Positions 16,605 through 25,863 of a stretch of DNA of 64,000 nt are shown here, one piece after another. The DNA lies in assembly GCF_039537585.1 (NCBI RefSeq), contig NZ_BAABAU010000003.1, positions 124,001-188,000 on the forward strand, given 5' to 3'. Both the position numbers and the translations under genes were made by a program. The stretch comes from Frondihabitans peucedani (lineage in GTDB: Bacteria; Actinomycetota; Actinomycetes; Actinomycetales; Microbacteriaceae). The number at the start of each line of letters is the position of its first letter. Within the stretch, counting starts at the first letter, position 1. Under the pieces are notes generated by a model that saw only the letters and a program-made list of their open reading frames with translations, ran no database searches and was not told where the DNA came from.

Positions 16605-17051
16605 TCAGGACTGGTAGTCGCGCGGGTCGAGGCCGGGGTTGGCCTCCATCCACGCGCGGAGGGCGGTGTTGCGGCGGTCGATCGTGATGCCCTTGTAGAG
16701 GCAGAAGATCCAGATCGCGATGAAGACGGCGGCCACGACGTACATGAGCACGACGAGGAGGCCGGTCAGGGCGAGCAGCACCTGCACGACGCAGCCGAGC
16801 ACGACGCCCCAGCGGTAGCGGAGGCCAGCGGCGGCGACGGCCATCACGACGACCATGCCGGCGCCGCCGAGGAGTGCGACCGGCCACGACACGATGCCCG
16901 CGCCGCCGACGTTCAGGACGACGAAGAACAGCACGCACGCCTCGAGCACGAGCATGATCGACAGCAGGCTCTCGGTCAGCGACCGCTGGCGCCGAGGGCG
17001 ACGCACGCGCGGAGCGGCGGCGGGCGTCTCGTTCGTGGACATGCTGCTCAC
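16605..17051 (-). CDS. DUF4233 membrane protein
   Basis: A 148-residue protein with about four hydrophobic segments (RSLTESLLSIMLVLEACVLF, VSWPVALLGGAGMVVVMAVA, VLGCVVQVLLALTGLLVVLMYVVAAVFIAIWIFCL) and a conserved-looking C-terminal tail DRRNTALRAWMEANPGLDPRDY. This matches DUF4233, which in actinobacteria usually lies between folC and ndk, as here. The ATG at 17051 overlaps the folC stop by 4 nt (ATGA). Function unknown. Confidence 0.85.
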   Translation of the reverse strand: MSSMSTNETPAAAPRVRRPRRQRSLTESLLSIMLVLEACVLFFVVLNVGGAGIVSWPVALLGGAGMVVVMAVAAAGLRYRWGVVLGCVVQVLLALTGLLVVLMYVVAAVFIAIWIFCLYKGITIDRRNTALRAWMEANPGLDPRDYQS

Positions 17052-18571
17052 TCCCCTTCGTCGGCTTCGCGGGTGAGGGCGATGACCTCGCCGACCAGGG
17101 TGATCGAGCCGGTGACGACGACGCCGCCCTTCTCACTCTCCTCGGCCAGGTCGCGCGCGATCGCGAGGGCCGAGACGACGTTCGTCTCGACCGTGACGCG
17201 GTCGGGGCCCACGATGCCGACCGCGATCGAGGCGAGGTCGTCGACGTCGAGGGAGCGGTCGGAGTCGGACTGCGTGATGACGAACTGCTCGACCGCCGGA
17301 GCGAGGGCGCGGATGATGCCCGGGGCGTCCTTATCGGCCAGGATCGCGAGGACCCCGACGACCCGGTCGAAGTCGAAGTACTCCCCCAGCGCCTGCGCGA
17401 GCGCGTGGGCCCCGTGCGGGTTGTGCGCGGCGTCGACCAGGATCGTGGGCTCCGTGCTCAGGATCTGGAGGCGCCCGGGCGACGAGGCGTCGGCGAGACC
17501 GGTCTGCAGGATCTCGGGATCGAGCGGCTGGCTGCCGTTGCCGAGGAACGACTCGACCGCGGCGATCGCGACGGCGGCGTTCTGCGCCTGGTGGCGGCCG
17601 AACAGCGGAAGCGCGAGGTCGTCGTACTTCGCCGCGATCCCCTGGACCGAGATGAGCTGACCCCCGACGGCGACGGCCGAGGCGGTGACGCCGAAGTCCT
17701 TCGTCTCGAGGGCGAAGGTCGACTCGGTGAGCTCGGCGGCGCGCTTCAGCTCGGTGAGGGCCTCCGGCAGCTGGATCGCCGACACGACGTTCGCGGCCGG
17801 CTTCACGATCCCCGACTTGGTCTTGGCGATCTCGGCCACGGTCGAGCCGAGGCGCTTCGTGTGGTCGAGCGCGATGGGCGTGAAGACGGCGACCTGGCCG
17901 TCGGCGACGTTGGTGGAGTCCCACTCGCCGCCCATGCCGACCTCGAGCACGACGACGTCGACTGGTGCGTCGGCGAACGACGCGAAGGCCAGCACGGTCA
18001 GCGCCTCGAAGTACGTCAGCGGCTCCTCGGCCGCGGCCGCGAGCTCGGTGTCGACCATCAGCAGGTAGGGCTGGATGTCGGCCCAGTTCGCCGCGAGGGC
18101 CTTGTCGGAGATCGGCTCGCCGTCGATCACGATGCGCTCGTTGACCTTGACGAGGTGCGGGCTCGTCATGAGCCCGGTCCGGAGGCCGTAGGCCCGCAGG
18201 ATGCTCTCGATCATCCGGCTCGTCGACGTCTTGCCGTTCGTGCCGGTGATGTGGATCACGGGGTAGCTGCGGTGCGGGTCGCCGAGGAGCTCGACGGCGC
18301 GGCGGGTCGCCCCGAGGCGCGGCTGGGGAGCGTTCTCGCCGATCCTGCTCAGGAGCTCCTCGAAGACGGCCTCGGCGGCGAGGGCGTCTCTCGAGGCCTC
18401 GTCGGATGCGGCCTGCTTCTCGTCGTCGCGGTCGTCGCGGTCGCGCTCGTCGTCGTCGCCCATCGAGGCGAAGTCGCCGAAGTCGTCGCGGGTCCCGAAG
18501 ACGTCGGGGAGGGCTCCGGGGTCGAAGTCGTCGTCGTCATCGTGCGGCGGGTTGTTGGTGGTGTCACTCAT
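17048..18571 (-). CDS. folC: Bifunctional dihydrofolate/folylpolyglutamate synthase
   Basis: FolC adds glutamate to dihydropteroate and to folates (Mur-ligase superfamily). The core begins near residue 65; [13 protein letters not shown] (ATP loop, about 107-119) and [12 protein letters not shown] are recognisable, and length after the extension is normal. The N-terminus carries an unusual acidic extension of about 60 residues ([10 protein letters not shown]..., [13 protein letters not shown]). The ATG at 18571 overlaps the ileS stop by 8 bp, so folC expression is coupled to ileS. If the extension is not real, a start nearer residue 57 would be needed, but no better site is obvious. Confidence 0.95.
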   Translation of the reverse strand: MSDTTNNPPHDDDDDFDPGALPDVFGTRDDFGDFASMGDDDERDRDDRDDEKQAASDEASRDALAAEAVFEELLSRIGENAPQPRLGATRRAVELLGDPHRSYPVIHITGTNGKTSTSRMIESILRAYGLRTGLMTSPHLVKVNERIVIDGEPISDKALAANWADIQPYLLMVDTELAAAAEEPLTYFEALTVLAFASFADAPVDVVVLEVGMGGEWDSTNVADGQVAVFTPIALDHTKRLGSTVAEIAKTKSGIVKPAANVVSAIQLPEALTELKRAAELTESTFALETKDFGVTASAVAVGGQLISVQGIAAKYDDLALPLFGRHQAQNAAVAIAAVESFLGNGSQPLDPEILQTGLADASSPGRLQILSTEPTILVDAAHNPHGAHALAQALGEYFDFDRVVGVLAILADKDAPGIIRALAPAVEQFVITQSDSDRSLDVDDLASIAVGIVGPDRVTVETNVVSALAIARDLAEESEKGGVVVTGSITLVGEVIALTREADEGE

Positions 18572-21500
18572 TGCGCTGGACCTTGACTGTCACGGCCGAC
18601 CCGGAGCCGACGGGGACGGCGCCGGGGCCGGCCTCGCCCTCGCGGAGGTCGACCTCGAGGTGGGTGGTGAGCGTCTCCGCCATCAGGAGGTCGCGGTGCG
18701 CCTCGACGGCGGCCTCGGCGGCCTCGTCGACTCCGAGGGTGAGACGGATGCGGTCGCCGACGTCGAGGCCGGCGGTCTTGCGGGCCTGCTGCACCGCTCG
18801 GATGACGTCGCGGGCGAGGCCCTCCGCCTCGAGCTCGGGCGTCGTCTGCGTGTCGAGCAGGACGAAGCCGCCTCCCGACACGAAGGCGATGGCGCTCGCC
18901 TCGTCGGCGACGGTCAGCTCGAGCGAGAACTCCCCCGGCAGCAGCTCGACGCCGCCGACGACCACGTTCTCGCCGCGCACCTCCCAGTCGCCGCGCTTGG
19001 ACGCGGGGATGACCTGCTGGACCTGCTTGCCGATCCTGGGACCGGCCGCACGGGCGTTGACGGTGAGCCGGCGAGTGACGCCGTAGTCGCCGAGGCTCTC
19101 CTCGGTGAGGGTCGCGAAGCGGACGCTCTTCACGTTGAGCTCGTCGCGCAGGATCGCCTGGAACGGCTCGAGCCCCTGAGGATCGTCGGACACGACGGTC
19201 ACGAGCGCCAGCGGGAGCCGGACGCGCTTGCCGGTCGACTTGCGGAGCGCGAGGCCCGCGGAGGCCGTCTCGCGGACACGGTCCATCGCGTCGACCAGGT
19301 CGTCGTCGGCCGGGAACGCGGAGGAGTCGGGCCAGTCGGTGAGGTGGACGCTCCGGCCGCCGGCCAGGCCGCGCCAGACCTCCTCGGTGACGAGCGGGGC
19401 GAGCGGCGCGGCGACCCGGGTGACTGTCTCGAGCACCGTGTAGAGGGTGTCGAAGGCGTCGCGGTCGGTGCCGTCCCAGAAGCGGTCGCGGGAGCGCCGC
19501 ACGTACCAGTTGGTCAGCACGTCGGCGAAGTCGCGGAGCTTGGCGGTGGCGAGCGGCGAGTCGAGCGCCTCGAGGTCGGCGGCGACGTCGTCGACGAGCC
19601 GACGGGTCTTCGCGAGCAGGTAGCGGTCGAGCACGTCGGAGGAGTCGGTGCGCCAGGTGGCCTGGTGCCCCGCGTCGCCCGCCGCGCCCGAGTAGAGCGT
19701 GAAGAAGTAGTACGTCGACCACAGCGGCAGGAGGAACTGCCGCACGGCCTCGCGGATGCCCTCCTCGGTGACGACGAGGTTGCCGCCCCGGATGACGCTC
19801 GACGACATCAGGAACCAGCGCATCGCGTCGGCGCCGTCGCGGTCGAAGACCTCGTTGACGTTCGGGTAGTTGCGGAGCGACTTCGACATCTTCTGGCCGT
19901 CGGAGCCCAGGACGATGCCGTGGCTGATGACGTTCGAGAACGCGGGCCGGTCGAAGAGCGCCGTCGACAGCGCGTGCATGACGTAGAACCAGCCGCGGGT
20001 CTGCCCGATGTACTCGACGATGAAGTCGGCGGGGCTGTGCGAGTCGAACCACTCCTGGTTCTCGAACGGGTAGTGGACCTGGGCGAAGGGCATCGATCCG
20101 GAGTCGAACCAGACGTCGAAGACGTCCTCGATCCTGCGCATCGTCGACCGACCGGTCGGGTCGTCGGGGTTCGGCCGCGTGAGCTCGTCGATGAAGGGCC
20201 GGTGCAGGTCGCGCTCGCCGTCGGCGTTCAGCGGGAGACGGCCGAAGTCGCGCTCGAGCTCGGCCAGCGAGCCGTACACGTCGACGCGGGGGTGCTCGGG
20301 GTCGTCGCTCTGCCACACCGGGATCGGGGAGCCCCAGTAGCGGTTGCGCGAGACCGACCAGTCGCGGGCTCCCGCGACCCACTTGCCGAACTGCCCGTCT
20401 TTGACGTTTTCGGGCACCCAGTTGATCCGCTGGTTGAGCTCGCCCATGCGGTCGCGGTTCTCGGTCACGCGGACGAACCACGACGAGACGGCCTTGTAGA
20501 TCAGCGGGTTGCGGCACCGCCAGCAGTGCGGGTAGCTGTGCTCGTAGCTCGCCTGGCGCAGGAGCCGCCCCTCGTCGCGGAGCTTCTGGGTGATCGGCTT
20601 GTTCGCGTCGAAGACCTGGAGGCCCGCGATGTCGCCGAACATCGGCAGGAAGCGCCCGCCGTCGTCGACCGAGATCAGGACCGGGATGTCGGCCTTCGCG
20701 CAGACGAGCTGGTCGTCCTCGCCGTAGGCGGGAGCCTGGTGGACGATGCCGGTGCCCTCGCCGGTGGCGACGTAGTCGGCGACGAGGATCTGCCAGGCGT
20801 GCTCGGTGCCCCAGGTGTCGAGGTCGGCGTAGTAGTCCCAGAGGCGGTCGTAGCGGACGTTCTCGAGTTCGCGGCCGAGCACGGTCGACTCGACAGCGGC
20901 GACCGCCTCCTCGGCGGACGCGTACCCGAGGTCTCTGGCGTAGGCGGCGACAGTGTCGGAGGCGAGGAGGAAGCGGGCGAGGCCGTCGGCCGACCCGTCG
21001 GAGGCGCCGAGCGGCCCGGAGGCCACGACGGAGTACTCGATGTCGGGCCCGACGGCGAGCGCGAGGTTGGTGGGGAGGGTCCACGGGGTGGTCGTCCAGG
21101 CGAGGGCGCGGACGGCCGTCAGCCCCAGGACCTCGGCCTTCTCGCCGACGAGCGGGAACGTGACGGTCACCGTCTGGTCTTGCCGCATCCGGTAGACGTC
21201 GTCGTCCATCCGGAGCTCGTGGTTCGACAGCGGCGTCTCGTCGTGCCAGCAGTAGGGCAGCACCCGGAAGCCCTCGTAGGCGAGGCCCTTGTCGTAGAGG
21301 GTCTTGAACGCCCAGAGGACGCTCTCCATGAACGTCGTGTCGAGCGTCTTGTAGTCGTTCTCGAAGTCGACCCAGCGGGCCTGGCGGGTGACGTACTCCT
21401 GCCACTCGCCGGTGTATTCGAGCACCGACTTCCGGGCGGCCGCGTTGAACTCGGCCACGCCCATCTCATCGATCTGGTGCTTCTCGGTGATCCCGAGCTG

Positions 21501-21797
21501 GCGCATGGCCTCGAGCTCGGCGGGGAGCCCGTGGGTGTCCCAGCCGAAGCGGCGGTGCACCTGCTTGCCGCGCATGGTCTGGAAGCGAGGGAACACGTCT
21601 TTGGCGTAGCCGGTGAGGAGGTGGCCGTAGTGCGGCAGACCGTTGGCGAACGGCGGTCCGTCGTAGAAGACCCATTCGTCCGAGCCCTCGCGGCGAGCGA
21701 TCGACTCGCGGAAGGTGTTGTCGCGCTTCCAGAAGGCGAGGATGCCCCGCTCGACGTCGGGGAGGTTCGGTGAGGCCGGGACGCTGCTAGTAGCCAA
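18564..21797 (-). CDS. ileS: Isoleucyl-tRNA synthetase
   Basis: Charges tRNA-Ile; class I synthetase with editing (CP1) domain. The 1077-residue protein has the HIGH-type motif HYGH (56-59) after [10 protein letters not shown] and KMSKS at 636-640. No C-terminal zinc-binding cysteine cluster of the bacterial short type is evident, which points to the eukaryote-like IleS form common in actinobacteria. Start is TTG at 21797 with GGAGA 6 nt upstream. A T-box leader controls it. First gene of a coupled unit with folC, DUF4233 and ndk. Confidence 0.97.
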   Translation of the reverse strand: MATSSVPASPNLPDVERGILAFWKRDNTFRESIARREGSDEWVFYDGPPFANGLPHYGHLLTGYAKDVFPRFQTMRGKQVHRRFGWDTHGLPAELEAMRQLGITEKHQIDEMGVAEFNAAARKSVLEYTGEWQEYVTRQARWVDFENDYKTLDTTFMESVLWAFKTLYDKGLAYEGFRVLPYCWHDETPLSNHELRMDDDVYRMRQDQTVTVTFPLVGEKAEVLGLTAVRALAWTTTPWTLPTNLALAVGPDIEYSVVASGPLGASDGSADGLARFLLASDTVAAYARDLGYASAEEAVAAVESTVLGRELENVRYDRLWDYYADLDTWGTEHAWQILVADYVATGEGTGIVHQAPAYGEDDQLVCAKADIPVLISVDDGGRFLPMFGDIAGLQVFDANKPITQKLRDEGRLLRQASYEHSYPHCWRCRNPLIYKAVSSWFVRVTENRDRMGELNQRINWVPENVKDGQFGKWVAGARDWSVSRNRYWGSPIPVWQSDDPEHPRVDVYGSLAELERDFGRLPLNADGERDLHRPFIDELTRPNPDDPTGRSTMRRIEDVFDVWFDSGSMPFAQVHYPFENQEWFDSHSPADFIVEYIGQTRGWFYVMHALSTALFDRPAFSNVISHGIVLGSDGQKMSKSLRNYPNVNEVFDRDGADAMRWFLMSSSVIRGGNLVVTEEGIREAVRQFLLPLWSTYYFFTLYSGAAGDAGHQATWRTDSSDVLDRYLLAKTRRLVDDVAADLEALDSPLATAKLRDFADVLTNWYVRRSRDRFWDGTDRDAFDTLYTVLETVTRVAAPLAPLVTEEVWRGLAGGRSVHLTDWPDSSAFPADDDLVDAMDRVRETASAGLALRKSTGKRVRLPLALVTVVSDDPQGLEPFQAILRDELNVKSVRFATLTEESLGDYGVTRRLTVNARAAGPRIGKQVQQVIPASKRGDWEVRGENVVVGGVELLPGEFSLELTVADEASAIAFVSGGGFVLLDTQTTPELEAEGLARDVIRAVQQARKTAGLDVGDRIRLTLGVDEAAEAAVEAHRDLLMAETLTTHLEVDLREGEAGPGAVPVGSGSAVTVKVQRNE

Positions 21798-21799
21798 GG

Positions 21800-22018
21800 G
21801 ATTCTCCAGTGCCGGTGCTGCTTACGCACGATCGTGCACGAGGACGCCCGCCGGACGACTCCGGCGGTCGCGGTACCACCCCGCTTGCCCTCTCGACTGC
21901 TCGAGCGGGCCTCTCTTCTGCGGCTGTGACGGGCCTGCCCCGCCCGGTTCTACTGACGACCGCTCTCGCGACCGCGTTCTTCCGGGTGCTCCCCGGTGAT
22001 GGCCGGATCAGTGCCCCT
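21800..22018 (-). ncRNA. T-box riboswitch leader of ileS (translational type)
   Basis: The minus-strand leader contains the canonical T-box GGGTGGTACCGCG (21869-21881), whose TGGT pairs with the uncharged tRNA acceptor end. Near the 5' end, GGCC-ATC-ACCGG puts an isoleucine codon (21998-22000) in a short hairpin loop, as in the ultrashort stem I of actinobacterial ileS T-boxes. AGTAGAACCGGGCGG lies between. There is no U-run terminator before the start; the helix ahead of the ribosome site suggests sequestering of the Shine-Dalgarno sequence. So ileS is expected to be translated when tRNA-Ile is uncharged. Confidence 0.92.
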
Positions 22019-22020
22019 CC

Positions 22021-22026
22021 AGCTTA
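22021..22026 (-). promoter_or_regulatory. -10 element of the ileS T-box transcript
   Basis: TAAGCT on the minus strand, directly before the T-box leader; a TTCCTC 16 nt upstream is a weak -35. Confidence 0.4.
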
Positions 22027-22071
22027 CCGGCCGCGGGGCCCTGAGGAAGCCCGGCAGGGCACACTGGGGGA

Positions 22072-23055
22072 ATGACCACTGACTCCCCGCAGCCGACCAC
22101 CCAGTCGGAGAGCACGCTCACCGTCCTCATCGCCTTCGGAGCCAACTTCCTCGTCGCGGTCGCAAAGACGGTCGCGGCGTTCCTGACCGGCTCCGCGTCG
22201 ATGGTGGCCGAGTCGGCGCACTCCTGGGCCGACACCGGCAACGAGATCTTCCTCTACGTCGCCGAGCGCCGGGGCGGGCGGAGGCGCGACGTCGACCACC
22301 CGCTCGGCTACGGCAAAGAGACGTACGTCTGGTCGATGTTCGCCGCGTTCGGCCTCTTCACCGTCGGCGCCGTCGTGTCGATCTACCACGGCATCCAGGA
22401 GCTCACCTCGACCGCGGAGGAGACCGACTACCTGGTCAACTACATCGTCCTCGCGGTCTCGTTCGTCCTCGAGGGCATCTCGTTCACGCAGGCGTTCCGG
22501 CAGGCCAGGGGAACCGCGAAGAAGCGCAGGATCCCGCTGCTGCGCTCCGTCCTCGGCTCCTCCGACTCCACCCTCCGCGCCGTGTTCGCCGAGGACAGCG
22601 CGGCCCTGATCGGCCTGCTGATCGCGTTCCTCGGGATCCTGCTGCACCAGCTGACCGGCGTGGCGGCGTTCGACGCGATCGGGTCGATCCTGGTCGGCGT
22701 CCTGCTGGCCCTCGTCGCGCTGGTCCTGATCGACCGCAACCGCCGGTTCCTCGTCGGGGAGAGCCCGTCCGACCAGCTGGAGTCGACGCTGCTCCGCCGC
22801 CTGCTCGCGCGCGACGACATCGCCCGGGTCACCTACCTGCACACGGAGTTCGTCGGGCCGGCCCGCATCTACCTCGTCGCGGCCGTCGACATGGTCGGCA
22901 ACGACGACGAGGAGCACGTCGCGGTGGCGCTCCGGCGCGTCGAGCGGGAGATCGAGGACCACGACCTCGTCGAGGAGGCCGTGCTGACCCTGTCGACGCC
23001 CGACGAGACGAGCCTGGTGCCGACCCACGCCGACGTGTCGGGGCCGCTCGTCTGA
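22072..23055 (+). CDS. Cation diffusion facilitator (CDF) family metal transporter
   Basis: CDF proteins export Zn2+, Mn2+, Fe2+ or similar ions by proton antiport. The 327-residue protein has about five to six helices. ASMVAESAHSWADTGNEIFLYV in helix 2 contains the HSxxD-type metal site, and DHPLGYGKETYVWSMFAAFG is the typical cytoplasmic loop. The soluble C-terminal domain (about 215-315) ends normally. The ATG at 22072 follows GGGGGA. Metal specificity cannot be read; the His-loop of zinc-specific CDFs is short here. It is divergent from the ileS leader. Confidence 0.9.
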   Translation: MTTDSPQPTTQSESTLTVLIAFGANFLVAVAKTVAAFLTGSASMVAESAHSWADTGNEIFLYVAERRGGRRRDVDHPLGYGKETYVWSMFAAFGLFTVGAVVSIYHGIQELTSTAEETDYLVNYIVLAVSFVLEGISFTQAFRQARGTAKKRRIPLLRSVLGSSDSTLRAVFAEDSAALIGLLIAFLGILLHQLTGVAAFDAIGSILVGVLLALVALVLIDRNRRFLVGESPSDQLESTLLRRLLARDDIARVTYLHTEFVGPARIYLVAAVDMVGNDDEEHVAVALRRVEREIEDHDLVEEAVLTLSTPDETSLVPTHADVSGPLV

Positions 23056-23079
23056 CCCGCGCGTCGCCTTCGCCCCTCG

Positions 23080-23141
23080 GCACACGCAGTCCGGCCCGGC
23101 ACACCTGTCGTATCAGGTGTGCCGGGCCGGAGTGCGTGTGC
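23080..23141. terminator. Very long perfect stem-loop between convergent genes
   Basis: Two 28-nt arms (23080-23107, 23114-23141) with a single mismatch and a TCGTAT loop, between the CDF gene and the surface-protein gene. No U-tract follows on either strand. Probably a bidirectional terminator or mRNA 3' end. Confidence 0.75.
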
Positions 23142-23160
23142 GGACGGACCGCTGCCGGAG

Positions 23161-25023
23161 CTACTCGGCGCGGCGGCGCCGACGTGCGGCGACGAGCAGC
23201 GCGCCGCCGGTCGCGAGGGCGGCCAGAGCCAGTGCGATCTCCGGGCCCGAGTTCGAGCCGGTGAACGCGAGCTGCGCAGGATCGGATGCCGTGGCGATGT
23301 ACGGCTTGCCCACGAGGGTGACCGGCAGCAGATCGGCGGCGACCGAGTAGGTGCCGGAGGGCGAGACCGCGAAGTCGGTGAAGAGGTAGCTACCCGGCTT
23401 CAGGGTGACCGTCGTCGTCCACTTCCCGTCTGCGCCGACGCGGATGCTGTGGTCGTCCGCTGGGAGCAGTGAGGGGACGGTGCCCGGGTCGTCCGAGAGG
23501 ACCGGGAAGACCTCGTCCTCCGAAGCAGCCGAGACAGCGGCGAACAGCTTGGGGTAGAGCTTCGTGAAGAACGCCTCGGCGTCTTTCGGCGACTGGAGGG
23601 ACAGCACGATGTCGTCCCCGGGCGTCCCGGTCCCTGCCACGGTGGTCGTGAGGTACCCCGGGGCGTCCTTGGTCGCGGTCCCGGTCACCTTGAGAGAACC
23701 GTCGTCGGCGATCGCACCGTCGCCGTCGTCACCGCCGCTCACGGAGACCTCGTCTCTCGGGGAGACACGCGCCTTCGACTTCGACGTGAACGCTGCGCGG
23801 AGTCGATCGACGCGCGCCTCGGCCCGAGCGACCGGGTTCGTCGATGCGATCGCGGTCGAGTCGCTCGCGGCCGAGCCCGTGCCGGCGAAGAGGCGGAGAG
23901 CGGCCTTCGGCTCGACGGCCGTCGACGAGACGCCGGCCGCAGGGGTGGTGCTGGACGCGACGACGCCGCCTCCGACGGACTGGAACCCCTCGTCGGTCGG
24001 ATAGGCGGGCTTCGTGATCGTGGGCGGCAGGACCGTGCCGGCCGGGATCGTCGTCGTCAGCTCGATCGGGTTCGTGCTGGCGGACGCGACCGTGATCTCG
24101 CGGTCGCTGTCCGTCCCCCCGAGCTGCACCTGAGATGCCGTGACGCTCACGTCGCCGTAGGTCAACCAGGCGCTTCCGCTCCAGGTTCCGTCGTCGGCGA
24201 CGACGATCTCGTCGGTCTGCAGGCCGCCTCCGAAGCCGCTCTCGTCATCGGACGTCGAGCTCGCAGCCACCGTCAGTTCGATCTCGTCGCCCGGCGTGCC
24301 CGTCCCGGTGAAGTCGACCGGTTTCGCGAACAGCGAGAGGCCGAAGGGCAGCAGGCCCTTCTCATACGCGGTCCCCGACGCGGGCGTGTCGAGGGTCGGC
24401 GTGGCGCTCGTCGGAGCGTCGAAGACGGCGTCGAAGTAGCTCGAGTCGAAGACGGTCTTGCCGTGGACCCCGCCGACCTCGAGGAACTGGTCGTAGGGAG
24501 CGTCGGCCGCGAACGTGTACGAGAGGGTGAACGTCGTCGATGTGGTGGTCACGGAGGCGAGTCGGGTGCCGTGATCGGACTCGCCGTCGTAGTCGTAGCC
24601 GTCGTAGAGCGAGATCACCGAGCCGGTCGGAGCGGTGCCGGTGAGGGTGAGAGTGCGCGGCGAGCCGTGGATGTACACCGTCCCCTCGTCGTTGTTCACG
24701 TTCGGCGACGTGATCGTGAGGCCTCGCGGCTCGACGACGGGTGCGGCGTTCGCGGTGGGCGAGGGCGTCACGGTGGGTGCGGCCTTCGCGACAGGCGAAG
24801 GCGACACGGTCGGCGTCGGCGTCGCACTCGGGGTCGCGGCGGGCGTGACCGGCGAGGTGGCGCTGGCGGTCGGCGTCGCGGTCGGCGTCGCGCTCGGCGT
24901 CGCGGCGGGCGTGACCGGCGCCTGAGCAGCGAGCGCGGGAGCGGCGGCGAGCGTCGTGCCGCCGGCGCAGAGGAGGAGGGCGGCCGGCACCACGAGGGCA
25001 CGGCGGAAGGCGGAGTTCTTCAC
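23161..25023 (-). CDS. Secreted surface protein with LAFTG sortase signal
   Basis: A 620-residue exported protein. Signal peptide 1-33 (RALVVPAALLLCAGGTTLAAAPALA), then a Pro/Thr/Ala-rich wall-spanning linker (about 34-95) built from repeated TPSATPTATP-like units. Two or three beta-rich Ig-like regions follow (TGTGTPGDEIELTV, VAGTGTPGDDIVLSL repeat the same sandwich signature). The C-terminus has LAFTG at 585-589, a hydrophobic helix and RRRRRAE. LAxTG is the class E sortase motif of high-GC actinobacteria, so it should be covalently bound to the wall. Ligand unknown. GTG start. Confidence 0.85.
   Translation of the reverse strand: MKNSAFRRALVVPAALLLCAGGTTLAAAPALAAQAPVTPAATPSATPTATPTASATSPVTPAATPSATPTPTVSPSPVAKAAPTVTPSPTANAAPVVEPRGLTITSPNVNNDEGTVYIHGSPRTLTLTGTAPTGSVISLYDGYDYDGESDHGTRLASVTTTSTTFTLSYTFAADAPYDQFLEVGGVHGKTVFDSSYFDAVFDAPTSATPTLDTPASGTAYEKGLLPFGLSLFAKPVDFTGTGTPGDEIELTVAASSTSDDESGFGGGLQTDEIVVADDGTWSGSAWLTYGDVSVTASQVQLGGTDSDREITVASASTNPIELTTTIPAGTVLPPTITKPAYPTDEGFQSVGGGVVASSTTPAAGVSSTAVEPKAALRLFAGTGSAASDSTAIASTNPVARAEARVDRLRAAFTSKSKARVSPRDEVSVSGGDDGDGAIADDGSLKVTGTATKDAPGYLTTTVAGTGTPGDDIVLSLQSPKDAEAFFTKLYPKLFAAVSAASEDEVFPVLSDDPGTVPSLLPADDHSIRVGADGKWTTTVTLKPGSYLFTDFAVSPSGTYSVAADLLPVTLVGKPYIATASDPAQLAFTGSNSGPEIALALAALATGGALLVAARRRRRAE
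24775..24925. repeat. Tandem repeats coding the TPSATPTATP linker
   Basis: Units such as GGCGTCGCGGTCGGCGTCGC, and a duplicated block of about 39 bp coding PVTPAATPSATPT, lie in the surface-protein gene. In-frame expansion or contraction would change linker length. Confidence 0.65.
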
Positions 25024-25160
25024 GGGGAGAGGCGTCTTTCGGGTGTGAGTCGTCGGGCGTCCTGTCGCCCTGACCCACCCCCGAGCTGAGGAGTCCGCCC
25101 GGTGATCGCGCGCGGTCCGATGACAGTAGCACCGGGCCGCTCACCCCGGAGGATGACTTC

Positions 25161-25784
25161 TCACCCCCGATCGGGGCCGGTGCGGGTCAGTCCTCGGGCG
25201 ACCGCTCGGACGGCTGGCTCGACGAGGTCGACCAGCCGGCCGCGACCGATGCCGGCGCGCGCCCAGGCCACAGTCGCAGCACCCGCGGCGGCGAGGAGCG
25301 TCGCTGCGGCGACCTGCGGACCCGTGGCATCCTGCCGCTCCCCCGCGCGCTCGGCGAGGAAGCCGGCGACCCGCTTCTGCTGGGCGACGAAGCGCGAAGC
25401 CGCCGATGCGGTCAGGTCGTCTCCGATCCGCATGGCCTCCCCCTGCGACAGGGCCCAGGGCACGCTCTGATCGTCGTGAGACGCCGCGACGGCGACCAGG
25501 GCGTCGGCGACGAGGTGCGCAGGATCGCGTCCGCTCGCGGAGTCGGCCGCCTCGCGCAGGGCTCCCGGCAGCCGTTCGAGGCTCTGGTCGAGGTCGAGCC
25601 ACAGCAGATCGGCCTTGCCGCCAAAGTAGTTGAAGAAGGTGGCACGGCTGACGCCGGCGCGCTGGGCGATCTGGTCGACGGTCGTGCCGGCGTAGCCGTT
25701 CTCGAGGAACAGCTCGCTGGCGGCGTCGGCGAGAATCTCGGCGGAGGAGCGCCGGGGCCGCCCCGCTCTGCTGGTGGATGTCAC
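25161..25784 (-). CDS. TetR family transcriptional regulator
   Basis: One-component repressor type. The 207-residue protein has the N-terminal TetR helix-turn-helix (about 12-58): SSAEILADAASELFLENGYAGTTVDQIAQRAGVSRATFFNYFGGKADLL. The rest is helical and variable, as expected for the ligand domain. GTG at 25784 has GGAGAA 7 nt upstream. It is divergent, across 79 bp, from a peptide-type ABC importer and is the obvious candidate regulator of it. Effector unknown. Confidence 0.9.
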   Translation of the reverse strand: MTSTSRAGRPRRSSAEILADAASELFLENGYAGTTVDQIAQRAGVSRATFFNYFGGKADLLWLDLDQSLERLPGALREAADSASGRDPAHLVADALVAVAASHDDQSVPWALSQGEAMRIGDDLTASAASRFVAQQKRVAGFLAERAGERQDATGPQVAAATLLAAAGAATVAWARAGIGRGRLVDLVEPAVRAVARGLTRTGPDRG

Positions 25785-25863
25785 GTCAGCATTCTCCAGG
25801 TATGCTCGTGGAGGCCCTTATTGTACCGGGTCTAGAAATCTCGATCCCCTCGCTCGGAGTCTC
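25785..25863. promoter_or_regulatory. TetR / ABC importer divergent control region
   Basis: The 79-bp gap must hold both promoters and any operator. GGTA (in CCAGGTA) and TACC (in TACCGGG) are inverted about 21 bp apart, and TACAAT on the minus strand could be the tetR -10. No convincing TetR palindrome is seen. Confidence 0.3.

Noticed and set aside
18552-21773. Open frame of 1073 codons on the plus strand, antisense to ileS
   Set aside because: High GC keeps the antisense frame open; the composition is Val/Asp/Glu/Arg-rich without any domain, while the minus strand encodes a full IleS with HYGH and KMSKS.
23161-25023. Surface-protein gene as horizontally acquired
   Set aside because: GC content and codon use look like the neighbours, and no mobility genes or direct repeats bound it.
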